Of a stretch of 48,338 nt of DNA, positions 24,801 through 33,546 are shown piece by piece. Positions within the stretch are counted from its first letter, which is position 1; every line of letters begins with the position of its first letter. A program made the position numbers and the translations under genes. Under the pieces are notes generated by a model that did no database searches, had not been told where the DNA came from, and saw only the letters and a list, made by a program, of their open reading frames with translations. Source of the stretch: Campylobacterales bacterium (GTDB lineage: Bacteria; Campylobacterota; Campylobacteria; Campylobacterales; Hydrogenimonadaceae); the NCBI GenBank assembly GCA_027081015.1, contig JALWMA010000065.1, positions 1 to 48,338 of the forward strand, read 5' to 3'.

Positions 24801-27230
24801 ATGCAGCTTAGCGACTATGGTGCATTTCCGGCCGATATTCCGGTGATAGTGGAGGATGACCTCTTTCTCTACCCCTTCATGATATCGCCTATATTTCTGA
24901 ATGACGAAAAGAACGTACAGGCGGCAGTCGAGGCTGTCGAGACAAACTCTTTGGTGCTTGTCTGCCCGACAAAACCGAACCACGAAGGGGAGCGGACGTT
25001 CGATGCGATCTACAATGCGGGGGTCGTAGGCTCGATCATGCGAAAGGTCACGCTTCCCGACGGCCGAATCAAGGTGCTTTTTCAGGGGCTTGCGCGCGGA
25101 CGCATTGTTGAAGAGGTCTCATCTTCACCCCTGGTCGCGAAGGTAGACATAATTCGATCTAAACCCTACAACGAGCTCAAGATAGAGGCTCTGATGGAGG
25201 TTCTGCGTGAAAAGCTTCGTACGCTCTCTTCGGTATCGAACCAGTTTCCGCCCGATCTAATAAGGACCATAGAGGAGAACCACGAACCAAACCGCATAGC
25301 CGACCTGATATCGAGTACGATAAGGATAAAGAAACCTGAAGCTTACGAACTATTCATCGAAGAGGATGTCGAGCAGAGGCTGCTGCTCCTGATAGATATA
25401 ATCAGCGAAGAGATTGAGGCGAGCAAGCTTCAAAAAGAGATCCGCTCGAAGGTTCACAACCGCATAGAGCAGGTAAACAAAGAGTATTTTCTAAAAGAGC
25501 AGTTGAAGCAGATCCAGCAGGAGCTCGGTACCGATACCCAGCGGGAGGAGGAGATCGAGGAGTACTACAAGAAGCTGGAGGCCAAAAAGCCATATATGGG
25601 CAAAGATGCGTACAAAGAGGTCAAAAAGCAGATAGACCGCTTCGCGCGCATGCACCCCGACTCCGCGGATGCAAACATGATACAGGGGTATCTGGACTGG
25701 GTTCTGGAGATACCTTTCGGGAAGCTGGCCAAAAAGCATCTGAGTGTCGAAGATGTTCAGAGACAGCTCGACAAAGACCACTACTCTTTGAAGAAGCCCA
25801 AAGAGCGGATAGTGGAGTACTTTTCGGTCAGGGAGCTTGCGGAGCTGAGAGGTGTCAAAGACAAGGAGATCAAAGGTGCCATCCTCTGCTTCGCCGGCCC
25901 TCCCGGCATAGGGAAGACGTCGCTGGCAAATTCGATTTCGAAAGCTCTGAAGAGAAAGCTGGTGCGCATCGCCCTCGGCGGACTCGAAGATGTGAACGAA
26001 CTGCGCGGACACAGGAGAACATACATAGGCGCTATGCCGGGGCGGATCGTACAGGGTCTCATAGATGCGCAGGAGATGAACCCTGTAATGGTGCTCGACG
26101 AGATAGACAAAGTAGGCCGCAGCATGAGGGGCGACCCGACATCTGTGCTGCTCGAGATTCTCGACCCGGAGCAAAACAGCGCCTTCAGGGACTACTATCT
26201 AAACTTCAACATCGACCTTAGCCAGGTGATATTCATAGCCACCGCAAACGATGTAAGTGCGATTCCGGGCCCTCTGCGCGACCGAATGGAGTTCATATTC
26301 CTAAGCAGCTATACGCCGCAGGAGAAGTACGAGATAGCCAAGCGCTACCTGATACCGCAGGAGCTTAAAAAACACGCCCTGAAAAAGAGTGAATTCTCCA
26401 TTACCAAAGCGGCCCTCGAGACGGTAATAGAGAACTATACCAGGGAGGCCGGGGTCAGGAACCTTCGACGACGTATCGCGGATATGATCCGCAAGGCGGC
26501 GAAAGAGATACTGGCGAATCCCGAGATAAAGAAGGTCTCCGTAACCGTCAAAAACCTGCATGAGTTTCTGGACAAACCGGTATTCGAGATAGATATCGCC
26601 GAGAGTGCCCCGACGGTCGGGGTGGTCAACGGCCTCGCCTGGACGGCTGTGGGCGGTGACGTACTGAAGATAGAGACGATCAAGATAAAAGGGAAGGGGG
26701 CGCTCCAGCTTACCGGAAGCCTGGGCGAGGTAATGAAGGAGTCGGCCCGTATAGCGATGAGTGTCGTAAAGACCCTGATAGACCAGGGGAAATTACCGAT
26801 AGAGGAGCGTATCATTCCCAAAACGGCAAAAGAGCTCGAGAGCGGGTTGAAGCCTGAGCCGAGCGAGGTCTACAAGCGATACGACCTGCATATTCATATC
26901 CCTGAGGGTGCGACGCCGAAAGATGGACCGAGTGCGGGAATTACGATGGCGACGGCGATAGCCTCCATTCTTGGTGAGTACAAGGTGCGTGCGGATGTGG
27001 CTATGACCGGCGAGTTGACGCTGACCGGAAAGGTGCTCCCGATAGGGGGACTTAAAGAGAAGCTGATAGCGGCGTACAAGGCCAAAATCAAGAAAGTGCT
27101 CATACCCGAAAAGAACTACAAGAGGGATCTCGACGATATACCGGATGTGGTGAAAGAGGCTCTCGAAATCGTCCCCGTCACTAGAATAGAAGAGGTTTTG
27201 AAAGAGGCTCTTTTGCTCAAAAAGCACTAA
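24801..27230 (+). CDS. lon: ATP-dependent protease Lon
   Basis: Cytoplasmic AAA+ serine protease that degrades damaged and regulatory proteins. The 809-residue product has the N-terminal LON domain (about 1-200), coiled linker ([17 protein letters not shown]), AAA+ module with Walker [10 protein letters not shown] and Walker [10 protein letters not shown], and the C-terminal protease domain with the catalytic serine in [10 protein letters not shown] and lysine in [12 protein letters not shown]. Length is normal for LonA. The promoter and ribosome binding site are strong. It is convergent with the response regulator gene. Confidence 0.98.
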   Translation: MQLSDYGAFPADIPVIVEDDLFLYPFMISPIFLNDEKNVQAAVEAVETNSLVLVCPTKPNHEGERTFDAIYNAGVVGSIMRKVTLPDGRIKVLFQGLARGRIVEEVSSSPLVAKVDIIRSKPYNELKIEALMEVLREKLRTLSSVSNQFPPDLIRTIEENHEPNRIADLISSTIRIKKPEAYELFIEEDVEQRLLLLIDIISEEIEASKLQKEIRSKVHNRIEQVNKEYFLKEQLKQIQQELGTDTQREEEIEEYYKKLEAKKPYMGKDAYKEVKKQIDRFARMHPDSADANMIQGYLDWVLEIPFGKLAKKHLSVEDVQRQLDKDHYSLKKPKERIVEYFSVRELAELRGVKDKEIKGAILCFAGPPGIGKTSLANSISKALKRKLVRIALGGLEDVNELRGHRRTYIGAMPGRIVQGLIDAQEMNPVMVLDEIDKVGRSMRGDPTSVLLEILDPEQNSAFRDYYLNFNIDLSQVIFIATANDVSAIPGPLRDRMEFIFLSSYTPQEKYEIAKRYLIPQELKKHALKKSEFSITKAALETVIENYTREAGVRNLRRRIADMIRKAAKEILANPEIKKVSVTVKNLHEFLDKPVFEIDIAESAPTVGVVNGLAWTAVGGDVLKIETIKIKGKGALQLTGSLGEVMKESARIAMSVVKTLIDQGKLPIEERIIPKTAKELESGLKPEPSEVYKRYDLHIHIPEGATPKDGPSAGITMATAIASILGEYKVRADVAMTGELTLTGKVLPIGGLKEKLIAAYKAKIKKVLIPEKNYKRDLDDIPDVVKEALEIVPVTRIEEVLKEALLLKKH

Positions 27231-27246
27231 TGATGCCGTCGTAACC

Positions 27247-27268
27247 GCCCATGCCTCGCGGCATAGGC
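27247..27268. terminator. Hairpin between convergent lon and response regulator genes
   Basis: GCC-c-ATGCC pairs with GGCAT-a-GGC over a TCGC loop, eight pairs with one mismatch. It sits 17 bases after the lon stop and 20 bases from the end of the convergent gene, the expected place for a shared terminator, but there is no T run. Confidence 0.4.
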
Positions 27269-27287
27269 GCTATAGCGGCGAGGAGAG

Positions 27288-27662
27288 TCAGATGGAGGAG
27301 AGGCGCTCTATCTTTCCCATAATGTCGTGCTCTCTGACAGGTTTGGCTATGAAGTCGTTGGCACCGCTGTTGAGTGCTTCGGTCTTTTTTGTCTCGTCCG
27401 TAGTTAGCACGATAACCGGAATATTCTGCAGAGCAGGATCCGAATTCATTATCTGTAAAACCGCTATTCCATCCATAATCGGCATTATGATATCCAGTAA
27501 AACCAGATCTATGTCGTTTAGGTCACGAAGCAGCGTGATCGCCTTCTGACCGTCGGATGCTTCGACAATTTCGCCGATTATGGGATTCTTTTTCAGCATG
27601 GCTGCCATCAGCTTTCGGTTTATCATATCGTCGTCGACAACCAGAACTTTAAGTCCTCTCAT
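27288..27662 (-). CDS. Single-domain response regulator (CheY-like)
   Basis: A 124-residue receiver domain with no output domain. The acidic pocket VVDDDM (10-12), phosphoacceptor Asp57 in LLDIIMPIMDG, Thr87/88 and Lys107 in FIAKPV are all present, so it should accept phosphate. It is the last gene of a signalling operon and starts five bases after the hybrid kinase stop. I chose ATG at 27662 with AAGGA seven bases upstream; a TTG one codon earlier is less likely. It may be the final acceptor of the relay or interact with a motor or enzyme target; the sequence does not say which. Confidence 0.9.
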   Translation of the reverse strand: MRGLKVLVVDDDMINRKLMAAMLKKNPIIGEIVEASDGQKAITLLRDLNDIDLVLLDIIMPIMDGIAVLQIMNSDPALQNIPVIVLTTDETKKTEALNSGANDFIAKPVREHDIMGKIERLSSI

Positions 27663-27666
27663 CAAA

Positions 27667-30600
27667 TCATCCTTCGCTCTTTATAAATTTCTCTACAATC
27701 AGTCTTACCAGATCGCGGTTTACCAGATTGACGATAACTTCGTCGCTCTCTCTCTTCTCCTCTTCCGTAACCTCACTGGCCGGGTCGGTCATTAGAACAA
27801 CGGCGGCATGCGGTGCGTTCATCTTGATTTCGCTTCTCAGTGCGGTCATACTCAGCTCCTCCGCCTCTTTGTCCACAAATACCAGGCCTGTCTCCTCGTC
27901 TATTTTGCCGATCAACTCTTTTATACCGGTAGCGATATCTACTTCATAACCGAGTCCTTGCAGCATGTTGGCAAAGATTTTCCCTTCCAGCAGACTCTTT
28001 TTCAGAACGAGAATCTTTTTGGCCGTCTTTTGCGGGCTCTCATCCGATCTCCTCTCGCTCTGCACAGGCCTCTCCTCTACGGTTTCGGGCTGCAGGTCGA
28101 AGTTGAACTCCTTTTCACTCTCTTGCGGCGCATCTGCCTCTTTTTCGGGTGATGCGGAGGGTTTTGGAGCACTCTCTTGTCTATTTATCTTCTCCGCAAG
28201 AAACTTTTTCAGAATCGAAATTATCTCTTCCCGTATAAGCGGCTTTGTCGTATATTCGTCGAGACCTTCGGCAAGGAAACGCTCCCTGTCGCCTTTGAGT
28301 GCGTTGGCCGTCAGGGCCACTATCGGGATGTGCGGTACATTTTCATCCTCTTCGTAGTCGAGAATCTCGTGGGTGGCTTCTACGCCGTCCATGACGGGCA
28401 TAGATATATCCATGAAGATGATATCGAAATCGCCGTTTCTGCGTTTTTCGAACGCTTCGAGCCCGTTGTCGGCAAGCTCGACTTTGAGGCCGAGATCCTC
28501 AAGGGTTCTCTTTATGAGCTTCTGATTGATCGTATTGTCTTCCGCGACGAGCGCTTTTGCGTTGAAGCCTATATGCTCGAGGTCGAGCAGAGGGCGGCGA
28601 ACCTCTTTGGACACCTCCGATGTTGCCGCTTTGAGTACAGAGACCATCTTTGTCGCGTTGATCGGCTCGTAGAGGATCTTTTCACAGTGCATCTTCAGTG
28701 TTTCGATGCGCTTCTGCTGCGTAGACTTTATGATGACATTGCAGTGAAGCGGGGTTTTGCCCATCTTCCTCAAATCGTTGTCCGAAGTGTAGTCGCTGTC
28801 GATAATAGCCGACTGAACCTTCTTATCCGATGCCAGCTTGATAAGCTCTTCTGGTGCACCGAAAGGTATCAGTGTGGCGCCGTAGTAGTCGAGGTACTCT
28901 TTGATATACTCATCCTGCTTTTTATGTATGGTCGGCGACGTATACATCGCGACAGATACGTTTTCGAAGCGTTTGTACATATCCTCGTTCATCTGCGGCA
29001 GCTCATCGAACTCGAGCGTAAAGTAGAACCTGGTGCCTTTCCCGAGTTCGCTTTCGAGTTGCAGGTGCCCCCCCATCAACTCCGCATATCTTGCCGAGAT
29101 TGTAAGCCCCAGGCCCGTACCTCCGAATTTTCTGGTGACACTCGTGTCGGCTTGGGAGAAGGCTTCGAATATATGGGCTTTCTTGTCGGGTGAAATTCCT
29201 ATTCCGGTATCTTCGACGCTGAAGCTGATGGCGCATCTATCCGGATCTTCCGCATGCACCTTTCTTATCTCTACATTTATCGCTCCGCCCTGATTGGTAA
29301 ACTTGACCGCGTTGCTCAGTAGGTTGATAAGTATCTCTTTAATTTTGGTCGGGTCGCCTTTTATGGGCTGGTTGAGCCTCGGGTCGATGAAGCAGGCGAG
29401 GTTTACGCTCTTCTCCGCCGCTTTGACGGCATATATCTCCACGGCGCTTTCGAACTCTTCGATCGGATTGAATACGATGTTTTCGATCTCTACCTTGTTG
29501 CTCTCGATCTTGGAGAGGTCGAGAATGTTGTTGATGATCTCCAGAAGGTTTTCCGAACTCTTCTCGATGATGCTGACAAACTCTTTCTGCTCACCTTTGA
29601 GCTCGGTGTTCTTTAGAAGCTCGGTAAATCCGACGATGCCGTTTAGCGGGGTCCTGATCTCATGACTCATATTGGCCAGGAAGAGGCTTTTGGCTTCGCT
29701 GGCCTCTTCGGCGCGCTGCTGTTCGTGCCTCGCCTCCTCTATGATAGTCTGCAGCAGTGAATAGGCTTTGGCGGTTCCCTCTGCAGTATCGAGGTTGATG
29801 TTGATCTGCTTGCTCGTAGATTCGGCCGCGCTTTGGAGTATCGCTTCGAGATTTTTGATGTTCTGTGTAATCTCGCGGCTTACGATGTAGCCGAGAGTAG
29901 CGAGAATCAGGGTGATGATCCACAACGCGGCCGAAGCCACGGCTATGAACATCTGCTCTTCCATCGTTTTGGCGCTTTTTTGCTCGAGAGATTCGAAAAT
30001 TATCTTCTGCGCTTTGGAGAGGCGGACTATCTTTTCGGTATTCAGTTTGAACCAGTGGAGGGGATCTACCGTATAGTATCCGTCGTTGATGGAGTGCAGG
30101 ATCTCGATTCTCGCTTGCGATAGAGCTTTGAAGACCTTTTTAGCATCCGGAGTCGAGAGAAGGGCATGTACCCGCTGTTTCAGCTCCTCATCGTTGATGA
30201 AATCATAGTCGTACGCATCGGCCTGTCCTATGTAGTGTATCCATTTCTGGAGCTCCTCATCGCTCATTTTCGTATATCTGGTGAGCACATATGATATGAA
30301 GCCGCGCTCGATACCGCTGTACTCTTTCGCCTTCGCGAAATTGACATACGCCTTCGCTTCGTTCGCTACTTCGTGCTCGAGACCGATGGTGGTGACCTTG
30401 TCTATCTCTTCGAGCAGCGCTTTTATCAGTACCGAGTAGTAGTTGAAAAAGGCTTTGTTGAAGCTAATCTGCAGCGTATCTATCTGCTCACGTTTTTTGT
30501 TGAGCATTCCAAGAAGGAGCCTTATCAGTTTTTTCGGCTTTACATCGGGATGGTTCGAAAGATACCTGTTGAATACCGCGATCTCCTTGTCGACCTCCGC

Positions 30601-30852
30601 ACGCTGTTTTTTCAGCTTCTCGACCGCCTTTTTGCCGTTGGAAGCTATATATATCGAAGTGAGGCCGCGCTCTATGGCCAACTGGGTCGCGACACTGTTT
30701 AGAATGGCGTTGTAGTTGATCCGCTCATTGAGTGTCTGCACTTTCAGATAGTTCGTAGCCGACTGGTAGAGAAAAAAGCTGGCAAAAGCCAGCAGAAGAA
30801 CAATAGGAAAAAGAGATATGAGTTTCAGTTTGCTTCTTACGCCTACTTGCAT
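27667..30852 (-). CDS. Hybrid sensor histidine kinase with NIT sensor and three receiver-like regions
   Basis: A 1061-residue membrane kinase. Helices at about 9-31 and 301-325 enclose a periplasmic NIT-type domain with ERGLTSIYIAS (61-71), a family associated with nitrate/nitrite sensing. HisKA follows with His397 in MSHEIRTPLNG, then HATPase with N box near 510, DTGIGIS (548) and GGTGLGL (577). After it come a receiver-like region lacking key residues (about 630-745), a full receiver (765-893; E771, D772, D815, K870), a charged linker, and a third receiver-like region (945-1059) where the acidic pair is replaced by lysines (LVLKK) though D994 remains. Only the middle receiver looks fully competent. 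The signal sensed is inference. Confidence 0.9.
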   Translation of the reverse strand: MQVGVRSKLKLISLFPIVLLLAFASFFLYQSATNYLKVQTLNERINYNAILNSVATQLAIERGLTSIYIASNGKKAVEKLKKQRAEVDKEIAVFNRYLSNHPDVKPKKLIRLLLGMLNKKREQIDTLQISFNKAFFNYYSVLIKALLEEIDKVTTIGLEHEVANEAKAYVNFAKAKEYSGIERGFISYVLTRYTKMSDEELQKWIHYIGQADAYDYDFINDEELKQRVHALLSTPDAKKVFKALSQARIEILHSINDGYYTVDPLHWFKLNTEKIVRLSKAQKIIFESLEQKSAKTMEEQMFIAVASAALWIITLILATLGYIVSREITQNIKNLEAILQSAAESTSKQININLDTAEGTAKAYSLLQTIIEEARHEQQRAEEASEAKSLFLANMSHEIRTPLNGIVGFTELLKNTELKGEQKEFVSIIEKSSENLLEIINNILDLSKIESNKVEIENIVFNPIEEFESAVEIYAVKAAEKSVNLACFIDPRLNQPIKGDPTKIKEILINLLSNAVKFTNQGGAINVEIRKVHAEDPDRCAISFSVEDTGIGISPDKKAHIFEAFSQADTSVTRKFGGTGLGLTISARYAELMGGHLQLESELGKGTRFYFTLEFDELPQMNEDMYKRFENVSVAMYTSPTIHKKQDEYIKEYLDYYGATLIPFGAPEELIKLASDKKVQSAIIDSDYTSDNDLRKMGKTPLHCNVIIKSTQQKRIETLKMHCEKILYEPINATKMVSVLKAATSEVSKEVRRPLLDLEHIGFNAKALVAEDNTINQKLIKRTLEDLGLKVELADNGLEAFEKRRNGDFDIIFMDISMPVMDGVEATHEILDYEEDENVPHIPIVALTANALKGDRERFLAEGLDEYTTKPLIREEIISILKKFLAEKINRQESAPKPSASPEKEADAPQESEKEFNFDLQPETVEERPVQSERRSDESPQKTAKKILVLKKSLLEGKIFANMLQGLGYEVDIATGIKELIGKIDEETGLVFVDKEAEELSMTALRSEIKMNAPHAAVVLMTDPASEVTEEEKRESDEVIVNLVNRDLVRLIVEKFIKSEG

Positions 30853-30865
30853 GGATCACCTCTGG

Positions 30866-31267
30866 TTATAGTGGAATATTGTATTTGGCCGCTATGGCTG
30901 CACATTCGCCCGCTCCGCTCTTTTTGCCCTCTTTCAAAAGGCTGAGAATGGCTTTTTTGTCTTTGTCCCTGCTCACAATCAGGGCTTCGGCAAGATAGCA
31001 TTTTGCCCTGACGTTTCCGAAGCTGACCGCTTTTTGCAGATATCTTCTGGCTTTATAGATATCCTTTTTTACCCCTTTGCCTTCAAGGTAGAGCAGCCCC
31101 AGAAGGAAGTGGGCCTGTTCGGCCCCCTCTTCGGTCACCGCTTTTTCCAGCATCTCTTTGGCTTTCTTGTAGTCTCCGGTTTTGTATGCGCGGATGCCGT
31201 CGGAAAAGTAGCTGGCAAACAGTAGTACCGGTGCTATCAATAGCAGTGCGGGGAGGCCTCTTTTCAC
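30866..31267 (-). CDS. Exported Sel1-repeat protein
   Basis: A 133-residue protein with an N-terminal signal peptide or anchor (MKRGLPALLLIAPVLLFAS) and Sel1/TPR-like helices. AEQAHFLLGLLYLEGKGV and DIYKARRYLQKAV carry the Sel1 pattern, followed by a half repeat with CYLAEALIV. Two later cysteines (KCYLAE; GECAAI) could pair. It starts at a GTG overlapping the stop of the double-Hpt gene (GTGA) and ends 13 bases before the hybrid kinase start. Since the kinase sensor domain is also periplasmic, a role as accessory to signal reception is a reasonable guess, not shown. Confidence 0.75.
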   Translation of the reverse strand: MKRGLPALLLIAPVLLFASYFSDGIRAYKTGDYKKAKEMLEKAVTEEGAEQAHFLLGLLYLEGKGVKKDIYKARRYLQKAVSFGNVRAKCYLAEALIVSRDKDKKAILSLLKEGKKSGAGECAAIAAKYNIPL

Positions 31268-32961
31268 GCGTGCTCCTTTGCCATCATTTTAGTCAGGGCC
31301 GCCAGCTTGTGGTAGAAGTCTATCAGCTCTTTCTCTACCTCTTTCGGATTCCGGGCATGCTGCACATTCTCCATAAGCTGTCGCATGTCCTCTATTCTGA
31401 GGTTCGCGGCCACTCCTTTGAGTTTATGGGCAATTTCGTTAATCGTATCTATATCACCCGTTTCGTAAGCCTTTTCGAAGCTCTTCATCTCCTCCCTGGC
31501 CTGCTCGATAAAGTCGTTTACAAACTCCAGAATCAGTGATTCGGGCAGTCCCAGGGCCTCTGCGGCTTCGTTCGGATCGAATATTATAGACTCACCCGTA
31601 TCTCTCTCTTCGAGTTTTAGTTTCGAAGGGGACTCGGGAGCGGATAGGGGCTCCTCAACCTCCACACTCTCCGGAGCGGCCGGCTCTTCGGGCAGGGTTA
31701 CGAAATCGGCTCTCCCCCCGATCTCCGGCTTGATGCTCTCCTCGGCGGTTACGGTCTCCGGTGCATATATGGAGGCCAGTGTATGCATATAGGTATCGAT
31801 CTCGCTCCAAGTATCCTCTATGGAATCTCTGTCACCCCTTTTAATCAGGGTTTCGAGCCTCTCCGTCAACGGCTCCATTCTCAGGTTTGCGGCGATACCT
31901 TTCAGTTTGAAAGCCTCTCTTTTGACAATGTGGATATTGTCCGATACCATTGCCGCTTTTACCTCGGGCAGATCGTCCGTATATGTCGTTACAAACTCTT
32001 TTATGAAAGCCCTGACCATCGTCTCCGGCAGCCCGAGTGTGGCAGAGACCTTTCTGATATCGGGCATCTCGATCGAGAGCTCCTTCTCTTCCGTCTCCGT
32101 TTTCGACTCTTCAGGTGCGCTCTCGATGGTTTCTTCTCTCTCTTCGGCTTCGAAAAAGAGCGGTTCACCATTTTTTAAAGCCTCTGTTTCAGGCTCGATT
32201 TTCAGGCCTATCTCAGGTGCATCGAGCGGCTTTTCCGAAGGGCTCTTCTCTTCCGTAACCGTATCGAAGAGCGGAATCTCCGGCTCCTCCTTTTTCGGTT
32301 CGGTCTCACCGAACTCGAAATCGACAATCTCGAGCGGTTTGTCGTTCCGAACCGCTGTTTCGACCTTCTGTTCTGATGGTTCGATCGTCTCCCCGGTACT
32401 CTCCGAAGACAAAGAGAAATCGAACTCCTTCAACTCCTCTTCTCTCATCTCTTCCTGTTTCAAAAAGGGTTCCGGTCTATTTTCGGGTTCTCTTTCCGGA
32501 AATGCGGCAAAGCCGGTATCGGCATGGGCCTCGGCAAAAGCGTCTTCGAGAATCTTCTCTTCTAAGGCAGTTTCGGCTGAAGGAAGGCTCTCTCCGAAAT
32601 CTTCGATAGCGGAGACGGAACCGTCCGTGAGTCTCAGGTTTACAAACTCGATCTGGTAGAAAAACTCCGGGGTGTTCTCGTCGAACTCTACCGGATAGAC
32701 GATCTCCATAGAGAGTTCGCATTCGTATGAAGCGTTGTCTTTGGTGGATATTATGACTCTCTTGTGCTCTTTGCCGGCGTTTCGCAAGAAACTCAGCCAG
32801 GAGAAGTTTTCGAAGTTGTAGATATATCCGGGCCGCTTGACGAAAAGTTCGCTATAATCGTTGTGCTCGGTATTGAAGTGCTCTATGTCGTGATAACCGG
32901 CAAGCTTCAGAGCCTTTTTGGAGATACCGAACAGTTTGCCGTCGTTTCTGTAGATTAGCAC
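31264..32961 (-). CDS. Phosphotransfer protein with two Hpt domains, one lacking its histidine
   Basis: A 565-residue cytoplasmic protein. The first 110 residues form a small mixed domain that opens LIYRNDGKLFGISKKALKLA, perhaps PAS-like. A long acidic, Glu-, Pro- and Ser-rich linker follows (about 120-295). The first Hpt domain (about 305-395) reads REAFKLKGIAANLR, with Phe351 where the phosphoacceptor His should be. The second (about 470-560) reads NEIAHKLKGVAANLR with His512. The two look like an internal duplication. The GTG start has AAAGGA five bases upstream and lies just after the PAS gene stop. It probably shuttles phosphate between the hybrid kinase and the response regulator encoded downstream. 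Confidence 0.82.
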   Translation of the reverse strand: MLIYRNDGKLFGISKKALKLAGYHDIEHFNTEHNDYSELFVKRPGYIYNFENFSWLSFLRNAGKEHKRVIISTKDNASYECELSMEIVYPVEFDENTPEFFYQIEFVNLRLTDGSVSAIEDFGESLPSAETALEEKILEDAFAEAHADTGFAAFPEREPENRPEPFLKQEEMREEELKEFDFSLSSESTGETIEPSEQKVETAVRNDKPLEIVDFEFGETEPKKEEPEIPLFDTVTEEKSPSEKPLDAPEIGLKIEPETEALKNGEPLFFEAEEREETIESAPEESKTETEEKELSIEMPDIRKVSATLGLPETMVRAFIKEFVTTYTDDLPEVKAAMVSDNIHIVKREAFKLKGIAANLRMEPLTERLETLIKRGDRDSIEDTWSEIDTYMHTLASIYAPETVTAEESIKPEIGGRADFVTLPEEPAAPESVEVEEPLSAPESPSKLKLEERDTGESIIFDPNEAAEALGLPESLILEFVNDFIEQAREEMKSFEKAYETGDIDTINEIAHKLKGVAANLRIEDMRQLMENVQHARNPKEVEKELIDFYHKLAALTKMMAKEHA

Positions 32962-32963
32962 GC

Positions 32964-33383
32964 TTATCCTTTACTCTTCTCATCTTCCAGCATCTGAGCG
33001 TATTTTAGGGATGCCGCCTCGATGTCGATACGCTTGGCCGGATGTCTTGCAGCGATGTATCCAACCTTCCTCCCCTCTTTGTAGATCGGTTTGATAAAAG
33101 TGCTGACCCAATAGTATCGGCCATCTTTACGTAAATTTTTAACCAGACCCGTCCACTCTTCATCGGCTTGAATGGTATCCCACATCTGTTTAAATGCGGC
33201 TTTCGGCATATCGGGGTGGCGAATTATGCTGTGCGGCTGCCCTACCAGCTCCTCTTTTGTGTAGCCGGAGATCTCCAGGAATTTTCTGTTGGCGTAGGTA
33301 ATAATGCCGTTTAAATCCGTTTCGCTTATTATTACTCCGTCGACAAACGTATACTCTTCGTCAATCGGCTCCGGTCTCTTCAT
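32964..33383 (-). CDS. Single PAS-domain protein (Aer-type)
   Basis: A 139-residue protein that is almost entirely one PAS domain: GVIISETDLNGIITYANRKF, YTKEELVGQPHSIIRHPDMP, and DGRYYWVSTFIKPIYKEGRKVGY split across the domain. This is the pattern of the Aer-like PAS group that binds FAD or haem in redox sensors. There is no kinase, HAMP or membrane part, so it must act on partners; it leads the signalling operon. ATG at 33383 has GGAG five bases upstream. A cofactor is possible but not shown. Confidence 0.88.
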   Translation of the reverse strand: MKRPEPIDEEYTFVDGVIISETDLNGIITYANRKFLEISGYTKEELVGQPHSIIRHPDMPKAAFKQMWDTIQADEEWTGLVKNLRKDGRYYWVSTFIKPIYKEGRKVGYIAARHPAKRIDIEAASLKYAQMLEDEKSKG

Positions 33384-33489
33384 CAAGGCTCCATATCGAA
33401 TATAAAAGTAATGGTCGAACTATCGAAGATTTATAACCGATTTTACTCCGTTCGCCTAAAACCGGTTTATAAATTTATTTTAGAATAAT

Positions 33490-33514
33490 AGCAAAAACTT
33501 CTATGAGTTTTGCT
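33490..33514 (-). terminator. Stem-loop downstream of uvrC
   Basis: On the minus strand AGCAAAACT pairs with AGTTTTTGCT over a short loop (nine pairs, one bulge), followed by TATTATT. It lies 33 bases after the uvrC stop and before the PAS operon, so it probably ends the uvrC transcript. Confidence 0.5.
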
Positions 33515-33546
33515 TATTTCAAGTCTCCATACATATATCGGTATTT

